DNA of 64,000 nt from JAISGQ01 sp045604965 (GTDB taxonomy: Bacteria; Bacillota; Clostridia; Oscillospirales; Acutalibacteraceae): contig JAZUPB010000025.1 of assembly GCA_045604965.1 (NCBI GenBank), forward strand, positions 12,092 through 76,091, in the 5' to 3' direction. The position numbers and the translations under genes were made by a program. The notes under the pieces were generated by a model. That model was not told the DNA's origin. It saw only the letters and a list, made by a program, of their open reading frames with translations, and did no database searches. Shown here piece by piece: positions 8,074 through 16,872 of this stretch; position 1 is the stretch's first letter; each line of letters opens with the position of its first letter.

Positions 8074-9558
8074 ATGCCTGATTTTATAAAGATAAATCCT
8101 ATAGATAATGCAGCAGTGGCGCTTAAAGCCATAGAAAAGGGAACGGTCTGTGCAGTTGACGGTGTCCAGATAACTGCGCTTTCAGATATACCCCAGGGAC
8201 ATAAAATAGCCCTTAAACCCATAGCAAGCGGTGAAAACGTAATAAAATACGGATTTCCGATAGGTCACGCCACAGAGGACATAGCCGCAGGTCAGTGGGT
8301 ACACACCCACAATATGACCACAAATCTTTCGGGCGAGGTGGAATATACCTATGAACCGGATGTAAATCCTCTGCCAAAGTCCGAACCGGAAACATTCAGA
8401 GGCTACCGCAGAAAAAACGGTCAGGTGGGAGTTCGCAACGAGATATGGATAATTCCGACTGTAGGCTGTGTAAATGATATAGCCAAAGCAATGGTCAAGG
8501 AAAATCAGCACCTTGTAAAGGGCAGTATTGACGGACTTTACACCTTTACCCATCCCTTCGGTTGTTCTCAGACAGGCGAGGATCACGCACAGACGAGAAA
8601 GCTTCTTGCAGCACTTACAAGACACCCGAATGCAGGTGCAGTGCTTGTGCTGAGCCTCGGATGTGAAAATCTTACGCACGACCAGTTTGTACAGGAGCTT
8701 GGCGAATACGACGCAGACAGAGTAAAATTCCTCACCTGTCAGGAGGTCGAGGATGAATTTGAAGCAGGCGCAGCATTTCTCAGGGAGTGCGCTGAATTCG
8801 CCGCACAGTTTGAGCGGGAGGATATTCCCTGCAGTGAGCTTATAGTAGGTATGAAATGCGGCGGCTCTGACGGCTTGTCGGGAATAACCGCAAACCCAAC
8901 CGTAGGACGCTTTTCCGATCTGCTGGTCTCCAAAGGCGGTTCAACAGTGCTGACCGAGGTTCCTGAAATGTTCGGAGCAGAGGGTTTCCTTATGAATCGC
9001 TGTATCAATGAAAGTGTTTTCAATAAAGCTGCTGATATGATAAACGGATTCAAAGCATATTTCATCCGTCACGGTGAGGCGGTGTACGATAACCCCAGCC
9101 CGGGCAACAAGCAGGGCGGAATCACCACCCTTGAGGACAAATCCTGCGGATGTGTTCAGAAGGGCGGATCTGCGCCTATATCCGATGTTATAGGGTACGG
9201 CGATCAGGTGAAAGTAAAGGGTCTTAACATGCTTTACGGACCGGGCAACGATCTTGTATCTGCCACAGCTCTTACCGCCGCAGGTGCGCATATTATATTG
9301 TTTACCACAGGCAGAGGAACGCCCTTCGGAGCACCTGCACCTACACTGAAAATTGCGACCAATACACCTCTTGCAACCAAAAAGGCTTCCTGGATAGATT
9401 TCAATGCAGGTATTGCCGCAGACGGAACTGCCACCATAGATGAAGCAGGCAGAGCGTTGTTTGAGCTCGTACTGGAAACAGCATCAGGAAAGAAAACAAG
9501 AACAGAAGAACGAGGCTTCCGTGAAATTTCTATTTTCAAAGACGGCGTAATGCTGTAA
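8074..9558 (+). CDS. uxaA: Altronate dehydratase
   Basis: A 494-aa UxaA/GarD-family dehydratase. The first about 90 residues form the SAF-type domain; the rest is the catalytic region with VRNEIWIIPTVGCVN, HPFGCSQTGEDHAQT, the glycine-rich MKCGGSDGLSGITANP and the late cysteine motif DKSCGCVQKGG. It converts D-altronate to KDG. The start at 8074 is chosen because GCAGGAG is well placed before it and gives the family's usual length of about 495 aa; an open frame extends upstream to 7981 but overlaps uxaB. Confidence 0.93.
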   Translation: MPDFIKINPIDNAAVALKAIEKGTVCAVDGVQITALSDIPQGHKIALKPIASGENVIKYGFPIGHATEDIAAGQWVHTHNMTTNLSGEVEYTYEPDVNPLPKSEPETFRGYRRKNGQVGVRNEIWIIPTVGCVNDIAKAMVKENQHLVKGSIDGLYTFTHPFGCSQTGEDHAQTRKLLAALTRHPNAGAVLVLSLGCENLTHDQFVQELGEYDADRVKFLTCQEVEDEFEAGAAFLRECAEFAAQFEREDIPCSELIVGMKCGGSDGLSGITANPTVGRFSDLLVSKGGSTVLTEVPEMFGAEGFLMNRCINESVFNKAADMINGFKAYFIRHGEAVYDNPSPGNKQGGITTLEDKSCGCVQKGGSAPISDVIGYGDQVKVKGLNMLYGPGNDLVSATALTAAGAHIILFTTGRGTPFGAPAPTLKIATNTPLATKKASWIDFNAGIAADGTATIDEAGRALFELVLETASGKKTRTEERGFREISIFKDGVML

Positions 9559-9567
9559 AATATAAGT

Positions 9568-9592
9568 ATGCCTCCCTCAGTGAGGGAGGCAT
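9568..9592. repeat. Palindromic hairpin between uxaA and the TIM-barrel gene
   Basis: ATGCCTCCCTCA and its reverse complement are separated by one base, forming a long GC-rich hairpin. It is followed by ATAAAAAA, not a T tract, so it is not a standard terminator for the forward strand. It may be a REP-like palindrome, an RNA-processing site or a 3' stabiliser of the uxaA message. Confidence 0.6.
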
Positions 9593-9614
9593 AAAAAACA
9601 TATGAGGTGAAAAT

Positions 9615-10472
9615 ATGCTTCAGATAGGAATCAGACTTCACGATGTAAATACAAACTGCCCTGAAGAGCTTCAGACAATAGAGGCAAGAGCCGCAAAAGC
9701 AAGGGAAGAGGGCTTTTGCTGTGTCCATCTTGCACCTCAGAAGGTAATAAAGGGCGTTGCTTTTGACGATGCCACAATGACAGAGGGAATGGCTATGTAT
9801 TTCAAGCGTGTTTTTGCAAAGCACGACCTGGATATAGCAGTCCTTGGCTGTTACCTGAATCTTGCACACCCCGACAGTGTAAAGCTTGAGGAAATAAAAA
9901 GCCGTTATTATGCCAATATACGCGTGGCGGCACTTTCGGGTGCTTGTCTGGTGGGAACTGAGACAGGTGCGCCCAATGCGGAATATAAATACGACAGCAA
10001 CACTCATTCAAAAGAAGCACTGAACACGTTTATGCACAATCTGGCAGACGTTGTGGAATGTGCGGAGAAATACGGCGTCACAGTGGCGATAGAACCTGTG
10101 TGGAACCATATTGTATATAATGCAGACCGTGCTCTGGAGGTAATAAACGGCATCGGAAGCCGTAATTTGCGGATAATTCTCGACCCTGTAAATCTTTTGG
10201 GTATGGAGAATGTGGACGGTCGTGAAAAGGTAATAGGAGATGCAATGGAAAAGCTCTGCGACCGTATCGCAATGGTGCATATAAAGGATTTTGTTCGTCA
10301 GGACGGGAAACTCATAAGTGTTGCGGCAGGTACAGGCGAAATGGAATATACAGAGATACTCCGATTCCTGAAAGCGAGAAAACCGTATATTCAAGCCACT
10401 TTGGAAAATACCGTCAACGATAATGCAGTATCTTCCAGAGAACTCATACAGGGGATTTATGAGAGAATCTGA
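9615..10472 (+). CDS. Sugar phosphate isomerase/epimerase-like TIM-barrel protein
   Basis: A 285-aa protein of the xylose-isomerase-like (AP-endonuclease 2) TIM-barrel family. Metal-ligand positions typical of this family can be seen in order: Glu in VAIEPVWNH, Asp in IILDPVNLL, His in AMVHIKDF and Glu in QATLENT. Members isomerise or epimerise sugars and sugar acids. TGAGGTGAAAAT is the ribosome site, and the gene ends the uxaB-uxaA transcription unit before a strong terminator. It could supply a uronate epimerase/isomerase step, but family members are too diverse to fix the reaction. It is not UxaC, which belongs to an unrelated fold family. Confidence 0.75.
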   Translation: MLQIGIRLHDVNTNCPEELQTIEARAAKAREEGFCCVHLAPQKVIKGVAFDDATMTEGMAMYFKRVFAKHDLDIAVLGCYLNLAHPDSVKLEEIKSRYYANIRVAALSGACLVGTETGAPNAEYKYDSNTHSKEALNTFMHNLADVVECAEKYGVTVAIEPVWNHIVYNADRALEVINGIGSRNLRIILDPVNLLGMENVDGREKVIGDAMEKLCDRIAMVHIKDFVRQDGKLISVAAGTGEMEYTEILRFLKARKPYIQATLENTVNDNAVSSRELIQGIYERI

Positions 10473-10487
10473 TGCTTTTTAATATGT

Positions 10488-10540
10488 AAAATATTGGAAG
10501 CACTTTCGACCATGAAAGTGCTTCCAATATTTTCTTTTTC
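10488..10540 (+). terminator. Strong intrinsic terminator of the uxaB operon
   Basis: A 20-bp perfect stem (10488-10507 and 10514-10533) with loop GACCAT is followed by CTTTTTC. It closes the uxaB-uxaA-isomerase unit. Confidence 0.95.
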
Positions 10541-10809
10541 GTCAAAAGTGTAATTTTTCACAGCGATAATACAGCAACTTGAACAAAATGTATAAATTTT
10601 TCGCACCAAAAGAACTTTTTTGTACATATAGAAGATTGTTTTTGGTATGTACAGAACCGAAATTGAAAACTAAAATAAAATTAAGATGGATGCTTGCCCG
10701 AAAATAATCCTTGATTTTTCAGATGATCAGGCGATATGCACACAATAATGTGAGCGCTTACAGAAGGCAAACATCAAAATAGAATTTAAAATGTAAGTAA
10801 AGTGATTGT
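10541..10809 (+). promoter_or_regulatory. Leader/promoter region of the ABC importer operon
   Basis: This 269-bp non-coding stretch is A/T-rich. It holds an 8-bp inverted repeat TGTACATA (10621-10628) / TATGTACA (10646-10653) and the LacI-type operator at 10749-10762. I see no convincing -35/-10 pair. No open frame longer than a few codons with a ribosome site was seen. Confidence 0.5.
10749..10762. promoter_or_regulatory. LacI/CcpA-type operator before the importer operon
   Basis: TGTGAGCGCTTACA differs at one position from the operator before the LacI gene (184-197). It lies 47 bp before the first gene of the importer operon. Catabolite control by CcpA or specific control by the LacI protein at the window start both fit. 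Confidence 0.65.
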
Positions 10810-11400
10810 ATGAACCGTCAACTTTCATATTCACAATACCGGGCGATAGATCTCAGCCTTATGGCAGTTATGCTTCTGGTGTTTGAATTCATAGTCGTTA
10901 AGGCGGCAACGAGCTGGTTCCCCCAGCAGCCATTTACAGTGTCGGTTGTGGCATCGGTCACTGCCATCGCGATGATGCGATGGGGACCCTTTGCGGCGAT
11001 ACACGCTGTGTGGGGCGGTGTGGTGTTCTGCTTCTGCTCTGGTGCTGAACCGAAGCATTACCTTATATATTGCCTCGGCAACCTGCTGGCAATGCTTGCA
11101 CTGCTGCTGATACGATTTATAGGATCAGAAAAGATAAGAACCGATGTGTTTTTCTCACTGCTTTATGCGTTCAGTGTTCAGAGTCTGATGCTTGTGGGAC
11201 GTGCGGCAGTGGCAATGGCAATGGGTCACACCTTCGGAAACGGACTGGGATTTATTACCACCGATGCACTGTCAATAATCTTCACTATGGTAATAATCTG
11301 GATTGTAAGAAATCTGGACGGAATGTTTGAAAACCAAAAATCATATCTCCTTCGCCTGCAAAAGGAGCGCGAAAAAGAAAGGGGAGAGGATCTTGAGTAA
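10810..11400 (+). CDS. Integral membrane protein of unknown function, first gene of importer operon
   Basis: A 196-aa hydrophobic protein with about six predicted membrane helices (roughly residues 14-33, 40-58, 60-77, 80-101, 108-133, 142-163) and a charged cytoplasmic tail ending KEREKERGEDLE. I recognise no enzymatic motif. Size and six-helix layout resemble an ECF-transporter S component, but no AxxxA-like or EcfT-interacting signature can be asserted. The next gene, a permease, starts inside its last codons, so it is tightly coupled to the transporter. The ribosome site (AAAGTGATTGT) is weak. Confidence 0.75.
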   Translation: MNRQLSYSQYRAIDLSLMAVMLLVFEFIVVKAATSWFPQQPFTVSVVASVTAIAMMRWGPFAAIHAVWGGVVFCFCSGAEPKHYLIYCLGNLLAMLALLLIRFIGSEKIRTDVFFSLLYAFSVQSLMLVGRAAVAMAMGHTFGNGLGFITTDALSIIFTMVIIWIVRNLDGMFENQKSYLLRLQKEREKERGEDLE

Positions 11401-12472
11401 ATCAAGAGCAATAAAAAAATCAAAGGCGGCAGACTATCTCATATTCGATGAGGCAGCAAATGTTTATAAGGAGGACCCCGAACAGGCGGTGCGAGACGAC
11501 GTTGAAAAGCATTATTGGCTGCACGTCGGACGAACCATTCTCAAGGACTGGCGACTGTATGTGATGCTTATCCCGATGATTCTTGTGTTCCTGTTCTGGA
11601 GATACTTCCCGATGTACGAACTGCTCGGCTGCTTCAAGATAGAAGACGAGGTCAAGCCGGTAGCAGATCAGTTCTTCCTCGGATTCTCCAATTTCAAGCA
11701 GCTGCTGGTCGGAAGCGCAACCAACAATCTCTCACCCGAATTCTGGAGAGCATTGAGAAACACTTTCCTCTTAAGCTTCTACGGACTGTGCTTCGGCTTC
11801 CCGATGCCCATCATCCTGGCACTGTTCTTTAACGAGATCAAGTCGAACATCGTTCGAAGCGTATATCAGGTATTTACATATCTGCCGAAGTTCATTTCCA
11901 CCGTTGTTATGACTTCACTTATCGCACTTCTCGTAAAGCAGGAATCACTGACCACCAATATGGGTATCATCTCCCAGTTCCTTTCCTCCATAGGACTTGT
12001 ATCCCAGGAGGCTGCAGCGGGCGGTTTGCTCAATGATGCAAGCTACTTCAGAGCGATCTATCAGATAAGCGGTATCTGGGAAGGCGCAGGATACGACAGT
12101 ATCGTGTTCTTTGCAGCGATAATCGCAATATCGCCCACCAGCTACGAAGCCGCACAGATAGATGGTGCAGGAAAGATGGCTCAGATGAAGTACGTTGTAC
12201 TTCCCAGTATCCTGTCCACCATAGTCATTATGCTGATAACACGTATCGGTTCACTGCTCAACATCGGCTATGAAAAGGTACTTCTTCTTTACAATACAAA
12301 CACCTATGAGACCGCAGATGTTGTTTCCACCTTCGCAAACAGATACGGTATGGAAGCCTCGCTTACAGGTCTTGCAGCGGCAGCTGAAATGATGAACAAT
12401 GTCATCGGAATGCTGTTGGTCATAGGTGCAAACACCATAGCGCGTAAGGCGTCCAACGTTTCGCTGTATTAA
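11393..12472 (+). CDS. ABC transporter permease, LplB type
   Basis: A 359-aa permease of the binding-protein-dependent sugar importer family. It has an N-terminal cytoplasmic extension of about 50 residues, the first helix around LYVMLIPMILVFLFW, and a C-terminal EAA-loop motif (SYEAAQIDGAGKMAQMKYV) that docks to the ATPase. TTG at 11393 is chosen: GGGGAGAGGA lies directly upstream at proper spacing and it overlaps the previous gene by 8 bp; an upstream in-frame ATG at 11327 lies inside the neighbouring gene. With the next gene it forms the channel of an oligosaccharide importer. Confidence 0.9.
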   Translation: MSKSRAIKKSKAADYLIFDEAANVYKEDPEQAVRDDVEKHYWLHVGRTILKDWRLYVMLIPMILVFLFWRYFPMYELLGCFKIEDEVKPVADQFFLGFSNFKQLLVGSATNNLSPEFWRALRNTFLLSFYGLCFGFPMPIILALFFNEIKSNIVRSVYQVFTYLPKFISTVVMTSLIALLVKQESLTTNMGIISQFLSSIGLVSQEAAAGGLLNDASYFRAIYQISGIWEGAGYDSIVFFAAIIAISPTSYEAAQIDGAGKMAQMKYVVLPSILSTIVIMLITRIGSLLNIGYEKVLLLYNTNTYETADVVSTFANRYGMEASLTGLAAAAEMMNNVIGMLLVIGANTIARKASNVSLY

Positions 12473-12484
12473 GGAGGACGCAGT

Positions 12485-13375
12485 ATGAAAAGAAAACTTG
12501 AAATATCCGAGCTTATATTTAAGATCATAAGCTACACACTACTTACAATTTTCGCAATATGCTGTCTGTATCCTTTTGTATATGCCATTTCGGCATCCAT
12601 AAGCGGCAGACACGCAGTGGAATACGGTGAAGTGGTTCTGTTCCCCAAGGATGTACAGTTTGAGGCATTCTCAGAAATGTTCAACAACAATATGTTCTGG
12701 AACTCCTATTCAAACACCCTGTTCCTTACATTCTACGGTACAATATGGGCACTTGGCGTTGCAATACTCGGCGCATATGCTCTTTCAAAGAAGAGACTGC
12801 TCTTCAGAAAATTCTTCAATTTCTTCCTGGTTTTTACAATGTGGTTCTCTGCAGGTATCGTACCGCAGTACCTCAACTACCTCGATACAAAGGATGTATT
12901 CAATTCAGTGGGTATAACCGATGATAAGTGGCTGGTAGTTATTGCAATGGGTATGGCGGCTATGAACATCATTCTCCTGAGAAACGCATTTGAGGGTGTT
13001 CCATCAGAGATCGAAGAGGCAGCAATTGTTGACGGCGCAACGGAATTCCAGGTTCTAACCAAAGTGTACATTCCTATGAGCAAGTCAACTATCGCGACAG
13101 TTGCACTGTTCTTCGCAATTTCCCGTTGGAACGGATACTTCTGGGCACGCCAGATGATCTCCAACAAGAACGAACATCCCCTGCAGGTATTCATCCGACT
13201 TAAGCTGGAGGAATACACAGACCCCGATCAGATGGCAGGCTGGGACAGAATATACGCATCTGACTCCGTCATCTATGCACTTATCGTTTGTTCCATCGTT
13301 CCCATTCTCGTAATTTATCCCTTCATCCAGAAATACTTCGCAAAGGGCGTAAACGTCGGCGGCGTAAAGGAATAA
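12485..13375 (+). CDS. ABC transporter permease, LplC/YtcP type
   Basis: A 296-aa carbohydrate ABC permease with six predicted helices. The EAA loop reads EIEEAAIVDGATEFQVLTKVYIP. The end FIQKYFAKGVNVGGVKE is the characteristic C-terminus of LplC-family permeases. AAGGAGGACGCAGT precedes the ATG, 12 bp after the partner permease. It pairs with the LplB-type protein and the 715-aa binding lipoprotein; pectic oligosaccharides are the likely cargo given the flanking genes. Confidence 0.93.
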   Translation: MKRKLEISELIFKIISYTLLTIFAICCLYPFVYAISASISGRHAVEYGEVVLFPKDVQFEAFSEMFNNNMFWNSYSNTLFLTFYGTIWALGVAILGAYALSKKRLLFRKFFNFFLVFTMWFSAGIVPQYLNYLDTKDVFNSVGITDDKWLVVIAMGMAAMNIILLRNAFEGVPSEIEEAAIVDGATEFQVLTKVYIPMSKSTIATVALFFAISRWNGYFWARQMISNKNEHPLQVFIRLKLEEYTDPDQMAGWDRIYASDSVIYALIVCSIVPILVIYPFIQKYFAKGVNVGGVKE

Positions 13376-13449
13376 AAGGGAAAACAAAAATCTGTATGTT
13401 ATGGGTAGGGTTAGCCCATTAAAACATAAAAAATTTATAGGAGGATATT

Positions 13450-15597
13450 ATGAAAAACTTCAAATCTATTCTGGCAATGCTCCTCGTTATCGCTATGATG
13501 GCAACCGTTTTCGTAGGTTGCGGCGATAAGCTCGGCACCACCGACGAACCGGTCGTTACTGCAACTGATGTAGTATCCGAGACCGATCCCCTTGCTTTTG
13601 CAGAAGGCACTGTCCTTCGTATGGCAACAGGTTACAACAACGCAAAGACCGGCCTTAGCTTTGACGCTGAGGTTGCAGGCGAGGGAGTTACCCTTGCTGA
13701 CGGCAAGACCTATAACGCTGGCGACCTTAAGCCCACCTGGGTTGAGGTTCAGAACGTTCTTGGCTTCGTAATCGAAGACAAGTATCAGGGCAACTCCGCT
13801 GCAAAAGAGTTTGAGTACTGGAAAGAAAGACTCAACGAAGTTGACATCGTAAGCGGTCCCGCTTCCAAGCTCACCGAGTACGGCGAGGCAGGCAGCATCG
13901 TAAACCTTGCTGAGTACCTTGACGTAATGCCCAACTTCGCAGCATACCTCGAGGCTAACCCCATTGTTCGCCTCTCCATCACCGGTAACACCGACAACGG
14001 TGCTATCTACTTCTCTCCGTACTTCGACGGTGTTAACGATATCGAACGTATGCCCCTTATGAGAACTGACTGGGTTCAGAAGCTCCTCGACGGCAGCGGC
14101 GAGTTCACCGCTGAGGCTTCCAACCTTCTCGCAGCAGCAGCTTACGAGCCCTATATGCCCGCTTACGGCAAGGTAGAGGTCGAGGTTGTTAAGGCTGACG
14201 GTTCTGCAACCGAAAAGATCGCTAAGGACTATGATGCAGCAGGCAACATCATCGTTAAGATGAACAACGCACTCGCAGCAGGCGAGGTTGACGGTGTTGC
14301 AGCAGTAAATATGCTCCGCGAGTACATCGACAAGGCTTACAACGGCTACTACGGCACCGCTCGTTCCAACCTCTTCGTTGGTCAGAACGCTGCTTGGGAT
14401 GCTGACGAGCTCGTCGCCCTTCTCCGCTGCGTAGTTGCAAACCCCCAGACTCTCAACGGCACTGACAATGTTGAAGGCCTCCACAGCCGTGAGGACGACA
14501 ACAACCAGAGACGTGTTGATATGTTCAGATTCGCAGGTACTCTCTTTGGCGTACGTGGCCTCGAGTCCCGCCAGGATTACCTCTACATCGGCGCTGACGG
14601 TCTCCTCCACGATGCACGTCAGGAAGCTGACACCTATGTCGCACTTGAGAAGATGAACGCAATGGTTAAGGAAGGCCTTATCTCTGAGGCATTTGTAAAT
14701 ATGTCCACCGAGAAGACCGACACCTATCTTGAGAACGACCTCGGCTTTATGCACTACGACTACAACCAGACTCAGACCGTTTACAACAAGACCAAGCTCC
14801 AGGAAGGCGAGAAGTACATGGCAGCTATGGTTCCTGTTGCACGCTGGTTCGACGGCACCAACAAGGATGGCGTCTATATGAGATTTACCGAGTCCTGGAG
14901 ATCCGTTAAGACTGATGCTTGGGGTCTCTCCGTTGAGGGTATCGCTGACAACACCGATAAGCTCCACGCAGCTCTCGCACTCATCGACTACGCTTACAGC
15001 TACAAGGGCCAGATCCTTATGTCCTACGGTCCTGACGCATTCATCAAGACCAACGCTGACGGTTCTTATGTAACCTTCAACTTCAACGGCACCGAAATGC
15101 CCGTTATCGCTGATACTACCTACGCTGAGCTTTGGGAAAAGGCATCCGGTAACTACACCAACTATGCACGTCAGTATCTCGGATCCACCCTTTCCTTCGC
15201 AAAGAGCCAGGCATTCGAGTATCAGTGCACTCACGAAGTAGGTAAGGAAGGCGCAGGCTACATCTCCAACGCTATCGGCCTCGGCACCATCAAGCATCCT
15301 GAGCTTGCTATTACCGAGAACCCCTGGTATATGTCTGTTCCCACCGTTCTTCCCACCACTAAGATCGAGAACGATTCCATCAACGCATACGCAGATCTTA
15401 CCTCCAAGTTCAACCAGGCTAAGGGCGGCGAGAACATCCTCGTTAACGTTATAGTCAATGGTTACACCGAGGAAGGCATGGGCTCTGCAGAGGAAACTGC
15501 AAAGACCGTTAACGAAGTAATGGGCGGCGCACAGTACCTCACCCTCAAGCAGCGCGCTTGGAACCGTCTTGACAACTACTACGGCGCAATCAACTAA
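13450..15597 (+). CDS. Extracellular substrate-binding lipoprotein of the ABC importer
   Basis: A 715-aa secreted lipoprotein. The signal peptide is MKNFKSILAMLLVIAMMATV followed by the lipobox FVGC, so the mature protein is anchored at the outer face of the membrane. Aromatic-rich segments and position after the LplB/LplC permeases identify a family 1-type solute-binding protein; 715 aa is long for the class (usually 430-560 aa), fitting large oligosaccharide ligands. AGGAGGATATT is a strong ribosome site. Codon use is very biased (GAC, AAC, ACC, CTC rich), producing a 620-codon antisense open frame, a sign of high expression. Confidence 0.9.
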   Translation: MKNFKSILAMLLVIAMMATVFVGCGDKLGTTDEPVVTATDVVSETDPLAFAEGTVLRMATGYNNAKTGLSFDAEVAGEGVTLADGKTYNAGDLKPTWVEVQNVLGFVIEDKYQGNSAAKEFEYWKERLNEVDIVSGPASKLTEYGEAGSIVNLAEYLDVMPNFAAYLEANPIVRLSITGNTDNGAIYFSPYFDGVNDIERMPLMRTDWVQKLLDGSGEFTAEASNLLAAAAYEPYMPAYGKVEVEVVKADGSATEKIAKDYDAAGNIIVKMNNALAAGEVDGVAAVNMLREYIDKAYNGYYGTARSNLFVGQNAAWDADELVALLRCVVANPQTLNGTDNVEGLHSREDDNNQRRVDMFRFAGTLFGVRGLESRQDYLYIGADGLLHDARQEADTYVALEKMNAMVKEGLISEAFVNMSTEKTDTYLENDLGFMHYDYNQTQTVYNKTKLQEGEKYMAAMVPVARWFDGTNKDGVYMRFTESWRSVKTDAWGLSVEGIADNTDKLHAALALIDYAYSYKGQILMSYGPDAFIKTNADGSYVTFNFNGTEMPVIADTTYAELWEKASGNYTNYARQYLGSTLSFAKSQAFEYQCTHEVGKEGAGYISNAIGLGTIKHPELAITENPWYMSVPTVLPTTKIENDSINAYADLTSKFNQAKGGENILVNVIVNGYTEEGMGSAEETAKTVNEVMGGAQYLTLKQRAWNRLDNYYGAIN

Positions 15598-15600
15598 TAG

Positions 15601-15776
15601 TTTAATCTATTATCCAACGGCACTAAGGGCAAACCAATGCGGCACCGGGATAGACGGTGCAAATACACCGAACCGGTAGTTACGCAGTTGATTTGTTAGC
15701 TATCGTACTCGGGGAGAATCCGCAAGGGTTCTCCCCGGGAAACGGGGCTTGCAAGGTCAGCAGGGAGGTCAATACA
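15601..15776 (+). ncRNA. Predicted structured RNA leader between binding-protein gene and membrane-protein genes
   Basis: This G+C-rich non-coding stretch holds at least two stable hairpins. The first is GCACCG (15642-15647) paired with CGGTGC (15655-15660). The second is an 11-bp stem 15711-15721 / 15726-15736 closed by a GCAA (GNRA) tetraloop and containing one G-T wobble. Neither is followed by a T tract. A box GGGCAAACC (15629-15637) resembles the 5' conserved element of c-di-GMP class I riboswitches, but the matching ACGCAAAGCC element is not clearly present. It ends about 25 nt before the ribosome site of the next gene. Confidence 0.45.
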
Positions 15777-16367
15777 ATGTACAAAAAGCAACTGGCTTTT
15801 CAGAAAATAGTCTGTCTTCTGGCAATATTCGCCGGAGCAGCGACCTTTATATACTCTCTCGGCATAATGACAGACTTATATGACTGTCTTTATCAGACGA
15901 TGTATAATCCAAATGACTTTACACAGACAGATGTCACAGGCTCTATCGTGTTTTACGATATGCAGCCGTTCAATAAGGCATTTACTTCCTGCAGCATCGT
16001 GCTGATTCTGCTCAATTGCCTTCTTTTTATTACAAATACTCATTCAAGAAGAAAGTACTATGTGGGAAATTATGCAGCAGTAGGACTCAACCTGCTTGCA
16101 TCCGCAGGAATCGCGGTATGGGCTCATTTTGAGATCGAAAAATTCAAGGCACAGTTTCTGCAGATCAATTTTGAAGAGCTCAAGGCCTTCTCTGAGATGT
16201 GGAAAACTCATTATACAGAATCGACCTTCTGGTTCGATCTGCACTATATCATCTTCGGTGCAGTACTGTTTGTCTGCGTACTGCATATAATCAACTTACT
16301 TTGGAAACTCGCACTGATGAAAGTGGAAAACAAACTGATTGCTAAAGGAAAGGGTGTTGAAGCATGA
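15777..16367 (+). CDS. Multi-pass membrane protein of unknown function in importer operon
   Basis: A 196-aa protein with four predicted membrane helices: about residues 9-29 near the N-terminus, an outward loop of about 50 residues with several aromatics, then helices around SCSIVLILLNCLLFI, NYAAVGLNLLASAGIAVW and LHYIIFGAVLFVCVLHI. No catalytic motif is seen. GCAGGGAGGTC gives the ribosome site for ATG 15777; an upstream in-frame GTG at 15657 falls in the structured leader and is less likely. It overlaps the next membrane protein gene by 4 bp (ATGA), so the two are translated together and may form a complex. Confidence 0.8.
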   Translation: MYKKQLAFQKIVCLLAIFAGAATFIYSLGIMTDLYDCLYQTMYNPNDFTQTDVTGSIVFYDMQPFNKAFTSCSIVLILLNCLLFITNTHSRRKYYVGNYAAVGLNLLASAGIAVWAHFEIEKFKAQFLQINFEELKAFSEMWKTHYTESTFWFDLHYIIFGAVLFVCVLHIINLLWKLALMKVENKLIAKGKGVEA

Positions 16368-16855
16368 CGAAAGAAGAGCGGATTATCCGCAAGGATCGTA
16401 TGCGTTACACAAAGAATACGCTCGGTTCCAGCCTTGCAATAGCAGCAATCCTGTTTAACGTTTTTTACTTTGTCAGCATATATAAATCAGATGTAGGCAA
16501 CTTTTACTATCAGATGTTGGTAGGAGCCTCCATCGTATACAATCTTCTCTTTATGCTTATCGTGTTCCTTGCATCCGAGGGTGTAAAGAACTATAAAATA
16601 GGTTATTCCTTTGTCCTTCTTATAATAGGAGTATTACAGGTCGGACGAATATTCATACTGCCTATGAAGGCACACGAAGCAACCATTGTTCTGTCCAATG
16701 AAACAATTCAGGTAATGAGCGACAAGCAGTTTATGTGGATTATAGTATGGCTGTCTCTTTCCGCACTCTGCTGCGTAGCCTCGGCATTTGTAAGCTTCTG
16801 CCGCAGCTGCTCGCTCAAAGCACATATGAAATCCCTTGAAAAGAACGCTGCATAA
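16364..16855 (+). CDS. Multi-pass membrane protein of unknown function in importer operon
   Basis: A 163-aa protein with a short basic N-terminus (MTKEERIIRKDRMRYTKN) and four predicted helices at about 22-40, 49-68, 75-95 and 125-147, ending in a basic tail. Start and preceding stop overlap as ATGA. No known motif is seen. It is one of five small helical membrane proteins interleaved with this ABC importer; size, topology and tight coupling suggest a heteromeric accessory complex with its upstream partner, which is inference. Confidence 0.8.
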   Translation: MTKEERIIRKDRMRYTKNTLGSSLAIAAILFNVFYFVSIYKSDVGNFYYQMLVGASIVYNLLFMLIVFLASEGVKNYKIGYSFVLLIIGVLQVGRIFILPMKAHEATIVLSNETIQVMSDKQFMWIIVWLSLSALCCVASAFVSFCRSCSLKAHMKSLEKNAA

Positions 16856-16872
16856 GGAGGGAAAAGGATCTT

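Noticed and set aside
13435..15297. 620-codon open frame antisense to the binding-protein gene
   Set aside because: It follows from strongly biased codons of the highly expressed forward gene; the forward protein has a signal peptide, lipobox and ribosome site, the antisense frame has none.
15601..15776. Firm call of a c-di-GMP riboswitch
   Set aside because: Only the GGGCAAACC box matches; the ACGCAAAGCC box and tetraloop-receptor features are not evident, so it is kept as an unidentified structured RNA.
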